Below, piece after piece: positions 8,658-16,705 of a stretch of DNA of 64,000 nt. The notes beneath the pieces were generated by a model. The model was not told where the DNA came from, ran no database searches, and worked only from the letters and a program-made list of their open reading frames with translations. This DNA comes from Lachnospira sp. UBA3790 (lineage in GTDB: Bacteria > Bacillota > Clostridia > Lachnospirales > Lachnospiraceae), in contig DFEY01000002.1 in the NCBI GenBank assembly GCA_002369135.1, forward strand, positions 309,840 to 373,839, in the 5' to 3' direction. Positions within the stretch are counted from its first letter, which is position 1, and every line of letters starts with the position of its first letter. A program made the position numbers and the translations under genes.

Positions 8658-9233
8658 TTATTCCATGTTGTAGCCGTGCTCGAAAGCTTTTACATTAATA
8701 TCGACAGTCTTTGGTGGAACAGTATTTTTGATAACTTCAATCCACTCGTCTTTGTCGAAGTCCATATTTCTAGCAGCCATTCCTAGAATAACTACGTTGA
8801 AAACTCTAGGGTTTCCAATCTCAAGTGCTTCCTTCATAGCATCCACTGAATAAACTGTGTACTTGCTTGAAAGCTTTTCAATAATATCTTCAGGATACTC
8901 CATAGCACCCGTAACTACTGGCATTGGGTCGATGCGCTGGTCGTTTACGATAATCACGCCGTCCTTCTTTAGGAAGTGTGCGTATCTGTAAGCCTCAAGG
9001 CGCTCGAAAGCAATCAAGATGTCAGCCTGTCCCTCTTCCACGATAGGCTCTTCCACCTTATCGCCGTAGCGCACGTAAGTAACAACGCTACCACCACGCT
9101 GAGCCATTCCGTGAACCTCGGATAGCTTTACGTCGTAGCCGCCTTTTTCCATAATGCCGCCTAAAATTCTACTTGTAAGGAGTGTTCCTTGACCGCCAAC
9201 TCCCACGATCATAATGTTTACTGTCTCTGCCAT
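8658..9233 (-). CDS. iorB: Indolepyruvate:ferredoxin oxidoreductase, beta subunit
   Basis: About 191 residues, homologous to the gamma domain of 2-oxoacid:ferredoxin oxidoreductases: it begins with a glycine-rich IMIVGVGGQGTLL loop and contains the conserved EVHGMAQRGGSV segment. With IorA it oxidises aryl pyruvates to aryl-acetyl-CoA and CO2 while reducing ferredoxin. The ATG at 9233 is preferred over a GTG at 9242 because AGAGGGG lies 8 nt before it; the GTG start would overlap iorA. Stop and start of iorA/iorB are essentially adjacent, so translation is coupled. Confidence 0.9.
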   Translation of the reverse strand: MAETVNIMIVGVGGQGTLLTSRILGGIMEKGGYDVKLSEVHGMAQRGGSVVTYVRYGDKVEEPIVEEGQADILIAFERLEAYRYAHFLKKDGVIIVNDQRIDPMPVVTGAMEYPEDIIEKLSSKYTVYSVDAMKEALEIGNPRVFNVVILGMAARNMDFDKDEWIEVIKNTVPPKTVDINVKAFEHGYNME

Positions 9234-9234
9234 C

Positions 9235-10980
9235 TTACTCACCCCTCTTCTTTAATTCGATTGCGTCAAATGGACATACGCTCATGCAAAGTCCACATCC
9301 GTTACAAAGTGTTTGATCAATCTTGATGTTGCCCTCAGCAGTCTTTGTGATTGCTGGACAACCAGACTTAAGACAAAGTCCACACTTCTTACACTTCTCT
9401 GGAATCTCCACGCATTTTCCCTTTGGCACATATGATTTAAGAAGCGCGCAAGGTGACTGAGCGATGATTACTGAAACTTCGTCCTTCGCTACTTCTTCCT
9501 TCACCACTTCTTCAAATTTCTTAATATCAAATGGGTCTGCAACCACCACACTCTTAACACCGAGAGATTTGCAGAGCTCGTCCAAAAGAACAATGTTTGC
9601 TTCCTCTCCCTGAAGAGTCTTACCTGTGGCTGGGTGATCTTGATGACCTGTCATACCTGTTGTTGAGTTATCAAGAATAATCACCGTACCTGTGGCTTTG
9701 TTGTAAACCATATTCATAAGCGAATTAACACCCGTGTGTAGGAATGTTGAATCGCCAATCACTGCTACCCAATTTTTCACATAGTCTTTGCCTTTGGCTT
9801 TCTCCATACCGTGGAGTGTTGAAATACTTGAGCCCATGCAGACTGTTGTATCAACCACGCCCAAAGGATTAACGGCACCCAAAGTGTAGCAACCGATATC
9901 GCCGGCTGCGTGAATACCTAACTTCTGAAGCACTGAATATGTTGCTCTGTGAGGACATCCTGGACAAAGAATTGGCGGACGCATAGGTGCATCGTTTGGC
10001 TCGGCCAAATCTAGTTCCTCGTTTAAAAGAACTTTCTTCAAAAGGTTTGCGCTGTACTCACCTTGGCGAGTGAAAATATTCTTTCCGTCGCACTCGATAC
10101 CTAATGCTCGAACCTGCTCCTCAATAACTGGCTCAAGTTCTTCCACAATCACCAGTCTATCCACCTTAGCCGCAAAGTCCTTAATCAACTTCTCAGGCAA
10201 AGGATTAATAAGCCCGAGTTTTAGAACTGAAGCGTTAGGTAGTGCTTCTTTTACATATTTATAAGGGATACCGCTTGTAATAATTCCCAAGCTAGTATCA
10301 TTCATTTCTACTTTATTAATATCAAGAGTGTTTGCATCTTCAGCCATGCGGTTTAGCCTGTCTTCGACGAAGACGTGACGCTTAATTGCATTACCTGGCA
10401 TCATTACGTTCTTCGCAATGTTTCTCTCGTATGGTTTGTCATCCACTTCCACTCTATCCTCTAGATTAACAAGGCCCTGTGAGTGCGCAAGTCTAGTAGT
10501 TGTGCGAAGGATGATTGGTGTGTCGTACTTTTCTGAAAGTTCATACGCCTTCTTTGTGAAAGTACGAGCCTCTTCGCTATCTGATGGCTCAACTAAAGGA
10601 ACCATAGCAGCGCGCGCTATCATTCTAGTATCCTGCTCATTCTGTGAACTATAAATTCCTGGGTCATCTGCCACGCAGTAAACCATTCCTCCATTCACAC
10701 CGATATAACCCTGTGTGAACAATGGATCTGCTGCCACGTTTAAGCCGACCATCTTCATCATAGTCATCGAACGAACGCCTGCCATAGATGCTCCGATAGC
10801 AACTTCTGTCGCTACCTTTTCATTTGGCGCCCACTCCGAATAAACATCTTCGTATTTCGCTAAATTTTCACTTACTTCTGTACTTGGTGTGCCCGGATAA
10901 GCTGATGAAACCTTCACTCCAGCTTCCCATGCACCACGAGCTATCGCCTCGTTTCCAAGCATTATTTTTTTCTCACTCAT
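9235..10980 (-). CDS. iorA: Indolepyruvate:ferredoxin oxidoreductase, alpha subunit
   Basis: A 581-residue thiamine-diphosphate enzyme. The N-terminal pyrimidine-binding part begins with GNEAIARGAWEAGV and AYPGTPSTEV. A central part has LCPGCPHRATY and DIGCYTLG, and the TPP site includes VIGDSTFLHTGVNSL. The C-terminus has two ferredoxin-like clusters, CKKCGLCLKSGCP and CNGCGLCMSVCP, for two Fe-S centres. It ferments aromatic amino acids via their 2-oxoacids. The gene has its own promoter (TTGACT-17-TATAAT) followed by an ACTTTAAA inverted repeat that may be a repressor site. Ribosome binding site is GAGAGG. Confidence 0.94.
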   Translation of the reverse strand: MSEKKIMLGNEAIARGAWEAGVKVSSAYPGTPSTEVSENLAKYEDVYSEWAPNEKVATEVAIGASMAGVRSMTMMKMVGLNVAADPLFTQGYIGVNGGMVYCVADDPGIYSSQNEQDTRMIARAAMVPLVEPSDSEEARTFTKKAYELSEKYDTPIILRTTTRLAHSQGLVNLEDRVEVDDKPYERNIAKNVMMPGNAIKRHVFVEDRLNRMAEDANTLDINKVEMNDTSLGIITSGIPYKYVKEALPNASVLKLGLINPLPEKLIKDFAAKVDRLVIVEELEPVIEEQVRALGIECDGKNIFTRQGEYSANLLKKVLLNEELDLAEPNDAPMRPPILCPGCPHRATYSVLQKLGIHAAGDIGCYTLGAVNPLGVVDTTVCMGSSISTLHGMEKAKGKDYVKNWVAVIGDSTFLHTGVNSLMNMVYNKATGTVIILDNSTTGMTGHQDHPATGKTLQGEEANIVLLDELCKSLGVKSVVVADPFDIKKFEEVVKEEVAKDEVSVIIAQSPCALLKSYVPKGKCVEIPEKCKKCGLCLKSGCPAITKTAEGNIKIDQTLCNGCGLCMSVCPFDAIELKKRGE

Positions 10981-11022
10981 AGTTTGCCTCTCTTGTAATT
11001 TCTTATAAAAAAATAGATAAAG

Positions 11023-11046
11023 ACTTTAAATCTGTCGCTTTAAAGT
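11023..11046 (-). promoter_or_regulatory. ACTTTAAA inverted repeat, candidate operator of iorA
   Basis: ACTTTAAA (11023-11030) and TTTAAAGT (11039-11046) form an inverted repeat with an 8-nt spacer, about 11 to 34 nt downstream of the iorA -10 box. The same half-site occurs just downstream of the symporter promoter (13900-13926), so a shared regulator is likely. Its identity is unknown. Confidence 0.5.
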
Positions 11047-11056
11047 CCTAAAGTGT

Positions 11057-11085
11057 ATTATATAAAAAATCAAACCCCTAGTCAA
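11057..11085 (-). promoter_or_regulatory. Promoter of iorA
   Basis: On the minus strand, TTGACT (11080-11085) and TATAAT (11057-11062) are separated by exactly 17 nt. The -35 box lies inside the terminator hairpin of the neighbouring rpn gene, so terminator and promoter overlap. Confidence 0.75.
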
Positions 11086-11098
11086 CTGACCAGGGGCT
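11069..11098 (-). terminator. Terminator of the rpn-type gene
   Basis: Arms CCCCTAGTC (11075-11083) and GACCAGGGG (11088-11096) with a 4-nt loop. On the minus strand the second arm is followed by a T-rich tract; on the plus strand by CTTTT, so it may act both ways. One internal mismatch becomes a G-U-type pair. Confidence 0.82.
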
Positions 11099-11111
11099 TT
11101 TAAAACTAATA

Positions 11112-11894
11112 TTATTCTTTATCATAATCTTCCTTTAACAGCTTTTGAAGTTCTTTTACGTCCATTTTTAGTATTTCTCCAGCTCTATCAATAGTGATAT
11201 CTCCATCACGAACCATTTTTAAAACTGTTATTCTTTTACCTTTTAACATCATATCTTGATCATGAACTTCTTGGAACATATACTCTTCCCTCCATTTATC
11301 ACTATACTTGATTTCGTCTACTTCTTCTTTTATTTTAGCAGAAAGTTCACTAGAATCAAACACTCCATCTACTGCATTTAAAAACGTCTTTAGGTAATTG
11401 CTAACCTTACCTTTACTGCCTTTAGTATTAAGATAAATTGTGTGCATTCCATCATCATATTCTACATCCCTAACATTAGTGCACTGGTTTTGAATATGAT
11501 AATAAACTTCATTCTTATCAAAAGGATCAAAGGTACATATAAATATAACATATGATTCCCTTATATCCCTATATGAATCTCCCGGTTGCAATGTTTTTAA
11601 ATCAAGAACTGAATGATAATACCTACTTCTTTTATCTAGAGCCTCATCTGTGGTTTGCATTTCCACATTATAAATTTTTTCATCGCCTTCAATATAAACA
11701 TCCAGTCTTATCCCTTTCGCTTCTAGTTTTGCTTTATAACTCTCTTCAAATCCGGAATATTCAATTTTTCTTACCGGCCTACCCAGAATTTCGGTAAGCA
11801 ATTTTTTACAATTCTCCTCCTTTTCCATATACGTCTGGAACAAATAATTATCTGAGAGGGTTAAATCCTCCCATTTAATCTTTTTACTATTCAT
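11112..11894 (-). CDS. Rpn-family PD-(D/E)XK nuclease / transposase-like protein
   Basis: About 260 residues of the Rpn (recombination-promoting nuclease) / PDDEXK transposase family. The opening DLTLSDNYLFQTYMEKEENCKKLL, the RLDVYIEGDEKIYNVEMQ catalytic block (Asp, Glu-x-Gln), and the SRYYHSVLD segment are typical. The C-terminus ends in a short helical part. These proteins are often multicopy in Firmicutes and promote RecA-independent recombination. The ATG at 11894 is chosen because GAAGGAGG precedes it; an upstream in-frame start lacks a site. The Shine-Dalgarno lies in a perfect 7-bp hairpin (11899-11916), which may repress translation. Confidence 0.83.
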   Translation of the reverse strand: MNSKKIKWEDLTLSDNYLFQTYMEKEENCKKLLTEILGRPVRKIEYSGFEESYKAKLEAKGIRLDVYIEGDEKIYNVEMQTTDEALDKRSRYYHSVLDLKTLQPGDSYRDIRESYVIFICTFDPFDKNEVYYHIQNQCTNVRDVEYDDGMHTIYLNTKGSKGKVSNYLKTFLNAVDGVFDSSELSAKIKEEVDEIKYSDKWREEYMFQEVHDQDMMLKGKRITVLKMVRDGDITIDRAGEILKMDVKELQKLLKEDYDKE

Positions 11895-11898
11895 TTTT

Positions 11899-11916
11899 CC
11901 TCCTTCATTAAGGAGG
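11899..11916 (-). promoter_or_regulatory. Hairpin covering the ribosome binding site of the rpn gene
   Basis: CCTCCTT (11899-11905) and AAGGAGG (11910-11916) pair perfectly around a 4-nt loop. On the minus-strand RNA the 3' arm is the Shine-Dalgarno itself, 4 nt before the ATG, so folding would hide it. Similar occlusion protects transposase genes from read-through transcription. Confidence 0.6.
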
Positions 11917-11984
11917 AAACTCAAAGCCAAGCAATGTCACTGATATAACCGACTAAAAATAGTTTATCACACTCAATGTCTTGG

Positions 11985-12098
11985 TCAAGTATTGTTTATG
12001 TGATATTCTTGACATCTATTACCTGTTGTAGTAAAGTCAAAATAGAAGGAGAACTTTTTTCCATGTGTAGGCAATTCGTTGTCGATAGTGGCATCCAT
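11985..12098 (-). CDS. Possible 37-residue leader protein upstream of rpn
   Basis: A short frame beginning MDATIDNELPTHGKKF, with AAAGGAG placed 6 nt before ATG. I do not recognise it. The overlapping frame 12037-12177 also has an open 46-codon stretch (GTG start, no ribosome site), so coding status is unclear. A 12-bp inverted repeat (12046-12057 and 12099-12110) pairs its Shine-Dalgarno with its own coding region. It could be a leader peptide, a remnant of a mobile element, or chance. The 342-nt gap to the symporter otherwise holds a terminator. Confidence 0.3.
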   Translation of the reverse strand: MDATIDNELPTHGKKFSFYFDFTTTGNRCQEYHINNT

Positions 12099-12110
12099 AA
12101 AGTTCTCCTT
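12046..12110. repeat. 12-bp inverted repeat with 41-nt loop in the rpn leader
   Basis: AAGGAGAACTTT (12046-12057) pairs with AAAGTTCTCCTT (12099-12110). On the minus strand the arm includes the Shine-Dalgarno of the 37-codon frame. On the plus strand the second arm is followed by TTTTTC, so it could also stop antisense transcription. Confidence 0.6.
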
Positions 12111-12194
12111 TTTCTAATGCCATTTCTAAAATATTTGCCCTATTAGTAGTGGATATATCACTTTTGCTCGTCAGCACAATATATATTTTTACAA

Positions 12195-12253
12195 AAAAAG
12201 AAGAACAAAGGAAATCGAACGATTGTTAGTGAGTTTCCTTTGTTTTTCTTTTT
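12195..12253 (-). terminator. Terminator of the symporter gene, conserved-loop type (copy 1)
   Basis: Twenty-base arms (12195-12214 and 12234-12253) pair throughout with one G-U-type pair. The plus-strand loop contains CGAACGATTGTTAGTGAG. On the minus strand the hairpin closes with a long T-rich tract. The same loop occurs in three other terminators here. Confidence 0.85.
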
Positions 12254-12272
12254 GTATTGAAATATATATCTC

Positions 12273-13847
12273 TTAATCCAAAGCTTCCTTCGCGGGTACC
12301 TCTCTCTTCTCTTCGTAAGCCTCAAATAACTTATCAGTCTGTTTCTGGCTAGGAGCCTTTGTGAATGCGCTCACGATTGGAACTATGATAAGTCCGCCTA
12401 CCATCGCAACTACACCTGAGTTGATTGATGATTTGAAGATGTAGCCAAGAACTGGACCCCATGCTGTAACATCAATCTTAGCAAGGCTGACAACCATCTG
12501 CAAAACTGCGATTCCGCAACCCCAGAAGAAACATACGATAGATGCAATCTTTGTAGTTTTCTTCCAGTACAAACCATATAGGAATGGTGCTAGGAAAGCG
12601 CCGGCCAATGCTCCCCATGAAACACCCATCATCTGTGCGATAAATGTAACTGTTGGGTTGGCGTCTTTGACGATGGCGATCATTGCTGATACCAAGATAA
12701 AGAACACGATGAATATTCGCATAATCAAAACTTTTCTGCTCTCTGACATTTTTCTCTTCATTGTTGGCTGAATCAAATCCAAAGTAAATGTGGAACTTGA
12801 TGTTAGTACCAATGATGAAAGTGTAGACATTGATGCTGAAAGTACGAGTACGATTACAACCGCAATCAATACTGGCGACAAAGTCTTTAGCATGTTTGGA
12901 ATAATTGTGTCAAACAATGGCTGCTTTGTCACTGGGTTGATGGCGATGTCGTATAGTCTACCGAATCCACCTAAGAAATAACATCCACCTGCCACTATCA
13001 CGGCAAAGATTGTTGAAATAACAGTTCCTTTATGTATATCTTTCTCGCTCTTGATAGCGTAGAACTTATTTACCATTTGTGGAAGTCCCCAAGTACCGAG
13101 CGATGTTAAAATCACAACGAACAACAACGCCAAAGGATCTGGTCCGATGAATGATGAAAGCGCACCGTCAAAGTAGTCTGGAACTTTAACTGTTGCTAAC
13201 TTAGCTGTAGCTGCGTTCAAACCACCATTATTCATTACTACTGCAGCCACTACCGCAATAATACCAAATAGCATAATGATTCCTTGAATAAAGTCGTTAA
13301 TAGCTGTCGCCATGTATCCACCCACTATTACATAGATTCCAGTTAGCACTGCCATTACCACGATGATAGTCCAGTAAGGTAGTCCGAACGCCATGTTGAA
13401 CAAACTTGAAAGTCCGTTGTATAGCGATGCTGTGTATGGAATCAAGAATACGAACACGATGATTGATGCCGCAATCTTAAGTTTCTTTGACTCAAATCTC
13501 GAGCCAAAGAAGTCTGGCATAGTCTTTGAATCCAAAGCCTGTGACATAATTCTTGTTCTTCTGCCTAGCACGTTCCAAGCTAGAAGTGATCCTATAAATG
13601 CGTTTCCAAGTCCAATCCATGTGGAAGCCATACCAAAGTTCCATCCGAACTGTCCAGCGTATCCGACAAAGATAACCGCTGAGAAGTAAGATGTACCAAA
13701 GGCAAAGGCTGTAAGCCATGGACCTACCTGTCTTCCGCCCAATACAAATCCGTTAACATCTGTAGCATGTTTTCTTGAGTAGATTCCTACTCCTACCATT
13801 ACGGCAAAGAAAACTACTAACATAATTCCGCAAAGTGTTGCTGTCAT
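12273..13847 (-). CDS. Sodium:solute symporter family transporter
   Basis: A 524-residue membrane protein with about 13 hydrophobic helices, matching the SSS (PutP/PanF) family in length and layout. The N-terminal part shows FVLGGRQVGPWLTAFAFGTSYFSA, a segment typical of sodium-coupled symporters. Substrate cannot be told; proline, pantothenate and other organic solutes are all used by this family. It is a single-gene unit: strong promoter (TTGACA-17-TATAAT), AAGGAG ribosome binding site, and its own terminator. A perfect 12-bp inverted repeat in the 5' leader resembles the element at iorA, so transport of an amino acid oxidised by IorAB is a reasonable guess. Confidence 0.87.
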   Translation of the reverse strand: MTATLCGIMLVVFFAVMVGVGIYSRKHATDVNGFVLGGRQVGPWLTAFAFGTSYFSAVIFVGYAGQFGWNFGMASTWIGLGNAFIGSLLAWNVLGRRTRIMSQALDSKTMPDFFGSRFESKKLKIAASIIVFVFLIPYTASLYNGLSSLFNMAFGLPYWTIIVVMAVLTGIYVIVGGYMATAINDFIQGIIMLFGIIAVVAAVVMNNGGLNAATAKLATVKVPDYFDGALSSFIGPDPLALLFVVILTSLGTWGLPQMVNKFYAIKSEKDIHKGTVISTIFAVIVAGGCYFLGGFGRLYDIAINPVTKQPLFDTIIPNMLKTLSPVLIAVVIVLVLSASMSTLSSLVLTSSSTFTLDLIQPTMKRKMSESRKVLIMRIFIVFFILVSAMIAIVKDANPTVTFIAQMMGVSWGALAGAFLAPFLYGLYWKKTTKIASIVCFFWGCGIAVLQMVVSLAKIDVTAWGPVLGYIFKSSINSGVVAMVGGLIIVPIVSAFTKAPSQKQTDKLFEAYEEKREVPAKEALD

Positions 13848-13899
13848 AATTCTATCTCCTTATTTCCGAGTCAAAGGAAGACTCGTTTGTTCTGTATTT

Positions 13900-13926
13900 T
13901 GCTTTAAAGTGCAACACTTTAAAGCA
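13900..13926 (-). promoter_or_regulatory. Perfect 12-bp inverted repeat, candidate operator of the symporter gene
   Basis: TGCTTTAAAGTG (13900-13911) and CACTTTAAAGCA (13915-13926) are perfect inverted arms with a 3-nt spacer, starting about 19 nt downstream of the -10 box. The ACTTTAAAG core matches the iorA element. A second small hairpin, CGAGTC/GACTCG (13867-13885), follows nearer the start codon. Confidence 0.62.
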
Positions 13927-13944
13927 TTAAAGTATTCGATGAAT

Positions 13945-13973
13945 ATTATATGGGAAATTTTAAAGTTTGTCAA
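13945..13973 (-). promoter_or_regulatory. Promoter of the symporter gene
   Basis: On the minus strand TTGACA (13968-13973) and TATAAT (13945-13950) are both perfect consensus boxes with 17-nt spacing. It starts immediately after the terminator at 13976-14036. Confidence 0.85.
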
Positions 13974-13975
13974 CA

Positions 13976-14036
13976 AAAAATAAAAATATCAAGATAGCGA
14001 ACGATTGTTAGTGAGCTACTTGATATTTTTATTTTT
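13976..14036 (-). terminator. Terminator of the rpiB-HAD operon, conserved-loop type (copy 2)
   Basis: Arms 13976-13998 and 14015-14036 pair along about 22 bp with one bulged A. The loop carries CGAACGATTGTTAGTGAG on the plus strand. On the minus strand a T-rich tract follows, ending the HAD-hydrolase transcript. Confidence 0.85.
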
Positions 14037-14054
14037 GAATTGATTTAAACTTGA

Positions 14055-14669
14055 TTAAAATTTCCCAACCTTTATTACATTAGCGCCACTTTTATATGCA
14101 GCTTTTAGGCCTACGTCGGAATCTTCGTATATGTAAGACTCTTCTGGTTTTACGCCGAAGTGCTCCATTGCCACTATGTAGCAAGTTGGATCTGGCTTTT
14201 GTTCTTTCACATCTTCCTGTGTAAAAATATAATCAAACAAATCCACGTGATGGAAATGTTCTAAGATGTCGTAAACATTTTTCTTTGACGCAGTCGTAAC
14301 AAGGGCTATGTTTGTGTTGTACTTGATTCGTTTAATCAAATTTATCAAACCCTCGTTCACGCGGATCTCGTCAAAGTACTTTTTATAAACATCCTTCTTA
14401 ACTTCGTGCACTTTCTCAAGCAGTTCCTCAGTCACGCGCTCCTTAACCTGTGTATCCAACTCCTGCCCTGTGTACTCACCCTTCAAGTTGTCCTTGATGA
14501 TAAGAGGCACAAAAGTTTTGTAATTGTGCCCGAAGCAAACATTCGCAAAGAACTCGCGGTCCAAAGTGTAGCCGCACTGCTCTAGCGCCTCTTTGTAGGC
14601 ATAGTAATTAGAACCAACCGTATCGTATAAAGTTCCGTCCATGTCAAACATGACAAGTTTTTCTTTCAT
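14055..14669 (-). CDS. HAD-superfamily phosphatase
   Basis: A 204-residue HAD hydrolase with DMDGTLYDT (nucleophile Asp9, acid Asp11), TTASKKN (motif II), KPDP (motif III) and EDSDVGLKAA (motif IV). A helical cap of about 60 residues follows the first motif, placing it with the phosphoglycolate phosphatase / beta-phosphoglucomutase group. It is the last gene of the rpiB operon, where a kinase, an isomerase and a nucleotidyltransferase also occur; it may remove a phosphate from a sugar bisphosphate intermediate. Substrate is not known. Ribosome site AAAGGA. Confidence 0.83.
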   Translation of the reverse strand: MKEKLVMFDMDGTLYDTVGSNYYAYKEALEQCGYTLDREFFANVCFGHNYKTFVPLIIKDNLKGEYTGQELDTQVKERVTEELLEKVHEVKKDVYKKYFDEIRVNEGLINLIKRIKYNTNIALVTTASKKNVYDILEHFHHVDLFDYIFTQEDVKEQKPDPTCYIVAMEHFGVKPEESYIYEDSDVGLKAAYKSGANVIKVGKF

Positions 14670-14745
14670 ACCAAATTCCTTTCGACACTTTAATTACTAA
14701 TAGAAATCCTTCCGCTGCCATCGACCATAAAATTTAGCTTGCTTA

Positions 14746-16629
14746 CTAGTCCTCAAACATCTTCGCCACGTCGTTAAGCACCATAATCAAACCAGCGTAG
14801 AACAACATCGCTCTCTTTCCGTCCTTCTCTATCTTATATGGAAGCAAACGCAACCAATGAATAATCTCGTGATAATAAATGCTCTTCGTGCGCGCCTCGC
14901 CAAAAGTCTCCAGCATATAGTCGTGAAGCTTCTGATGCAAAGTCTTGTACGCCGAAGACTTCGTGTGCATGTAGTTGATTTTGTTGCCGTCCACGCTCAC
15001 GTCCCTTGTCATCATCAAAAACTCGTACCCGCCGTGCACCGACTGCAAAAGTTTTCCGTAATCCAAGTTCGGCGACTCATGCACATTGCCAGTGTTTGGA
15101 TCAATCAAATAGAAATCATCCTCGCCTTGCATACAAACAATATTTTCTATCGTCAAATCTCCGTGAATCGCACAATATGTGTCATCGTCAAAGACCTTTC
15201 CCAAATATTCTTTGTCTAAGAACTTCTCAAAGTATGACAAGTTCTTATACTCGACCCCGTTTATCACAACAGTGTCGTGACCCATAATCGATCTAATATG
15301 ATTAGCACTCTTTATCTTTTCAAGATTCTTTGTAACCTTGCTATCAACATACTTACCGATAGTCTCCGCATCCGAATCCCTCTGGTCTAACTTGTAAATG
15401 CTATCGTCCAAAGTTTCAAGCACGCGCTTTAAAATATCCCAACTCTTCTCCGCCGGCATCGAATGAATATACTCAAAAAATCCAACCGCCTGGCTGTAGT
15501 ATGGCATATCATAAAAACAGTAGCTGTCCGTCTTATCTTTTTTCTTTATCTCTGGAAGCGCAAGCATTCCTTTGTAGCGCTCTATCCACTCAATCTGATC
15601 GTAAAGCTTATCTCCGTCCGCGCCAAAGGCATATTTTCTAAAGAAAGTGCTCTCGCCATCCATACAAAGCATTGTGGTAGCATTTGACCCCGCCGAATAA
15701 TCACGGATAATCGAGATGTCTCGGTTTATAGTCAAATAGTTTTCTACATAATCTCTGTTCTCGTTTGAGAAATAGCTATCTAAAAATTCCAACTTCTCTT
15801 CTTCATTAAGCTGAGGGAGCAAGTTAACATGCTCCTGCTCCGAAGTCTGGTTCTCCACACGTTTGAAGAAGAATGAAATAACAAACAGAATGATTAGTGG
15901 TAGGAAAATGTAGAGAAGCATGTAAACAGTTCTCTCTCCTACTCGAATAGTACTGCTTGTGATTCCGTTCGATGTAAAGAACATTAAAAATACATCTGTC
16001 CATGAGCCCTTCTTTGTGCTCATGTGCAAAAACTCCGCGAAGCAATAGTATGAACCCACATACAAAGCCCACATAAAAATGGTATATGCAATCATCTTGA
16101 GTTTACTGATTTTTTTAAAGATATCGCTGAAGTTCCAGATTAAAGCCCAGAACAAAAACAAAATGAATGACTCAATCTTTGGATTGAAGATGCTAGCAAT
16201 CACGCGAACCACTTTTTTCAAAACATTTCTAAAAATGTAAACAAGCACTGTCAGAACAATAAGCGCCGCCATCAAAATCACATAAAAGTAAGCCGATGAC
16301 TTGATGTCTTTGCCGCCGATGTTTGAAACCGATAGCCCAATAAAAATCAAACCAACAGAAATGACATCCAAATATCTATCAACGATCACTGTTGAAAGGC
16401 CAAGTGCTTTCCCGTTCTTCATCTTTCTTCCACTGAACCACGCACGGAACAAATCACCCACCTTAAATGGAATAAAGTAGTTGATTAAATATCCGAGTGA
16501 TATCGACTGTATTAAATTTCTCTTGTTTGGCTTTTCATAGACATCCACGAACAACTGCCATCTAGCTGTCCTCACCAAATGGGCAATGGTCATCATCAAA
16601 ATTGCGCCAACCAAAATCAAAATTTCCAA
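14746..16629 (-). CDS. Fusion: LPG-synthase/flippase-like membrane domain plus APH-type kinase domain
   Basis: A 627-residue two-part protein. Residues 1-255 contain about seven membrane helices of the lysylphosphatidylglycerol-synthase-TM (AglD/MprF-flippase-like) family, including YLINYFIPFKVGDLFRAW and the following VDRYLDV. From about 320 a kinase fold of the aminoglycoside/choline phosphotransferase type follows: a possible ATP-contacting Lys332, the catalytic loop HGDLTIEN (489-496) and the metal-binding LIDPN (Asp510). The start is a TTG after AGAGG. Its neighbours encode an NTP transferase and a GT2, suggesting phosphorylation of a small molecule followed by nucleotide activation. The fusion is unusual. 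Confidence 0.75.
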   Translation of the reverse strand: MEILILVGAILMMTIAHLVRTARWQLFVDVYEKPNKRNLIQSISLGYLINYFIPFKVGDLFRAWFSGRKMKNGKALGLSTVIVDRYLDVISVGLIFIGLSVSNIGGKDIKSSAYFYVILMAALIVLTVLVYIFRNVLKKVVRVIASIFNPKIESFILFLFWALIWNFSDIFKKISKLKMIAYTIFMWALYVGSYYCFAEFLHMSTKKGSWTDVFLMFFTSNGITSSTIRVGERTVYMLLYIFLPLIILFVISFFFKRVENQTSEQEHVNLLPQLNEEEKLEFLDSYFSNENRDYVENYLTINRDISIIRDYSAGSNATTMLCMDGESTFFRKYAFGADGDKLYDQIEWIERYKGMLALPEIKKKDKTDSYCFYDMPYYSQAVGFFEYIHSMPAEKSWDILKRVLETLDDSIYKLDQRDSDAETIGKYVDSKVTKNLEKIKSANHIRSIMGHDTVVINGVEYKNLSYFEKFLDKEYLGKVFDDDTYCAIHGDLTIENIVCMQGEDDFYLIDPNTGNVHESPNLDYGKLLQSVHGGYEFLMMTRDVSVDGNKINYMHTKSSAYKTLHQKLHDYMLETFGEARTKSIYYHEIIHWLRLLPYKIEKDGKRAMLFYAGLIMVLNDVAKMFED

Positions 16630-16705
16630 AACGTACCTCTTATATAGTAAGAAACTAAATCCGTTTCCTTAATTTTTAAATGAATTTGCTAATGCTCTTA
16701 ATTTT

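Noticed and set aside
11931..12190. Riboswitch or T-box in the rpn leader
   Set aside because: No conserved T-box sequence, anti-terminator or known aptamer core can be seen; only simple inverted repeats.
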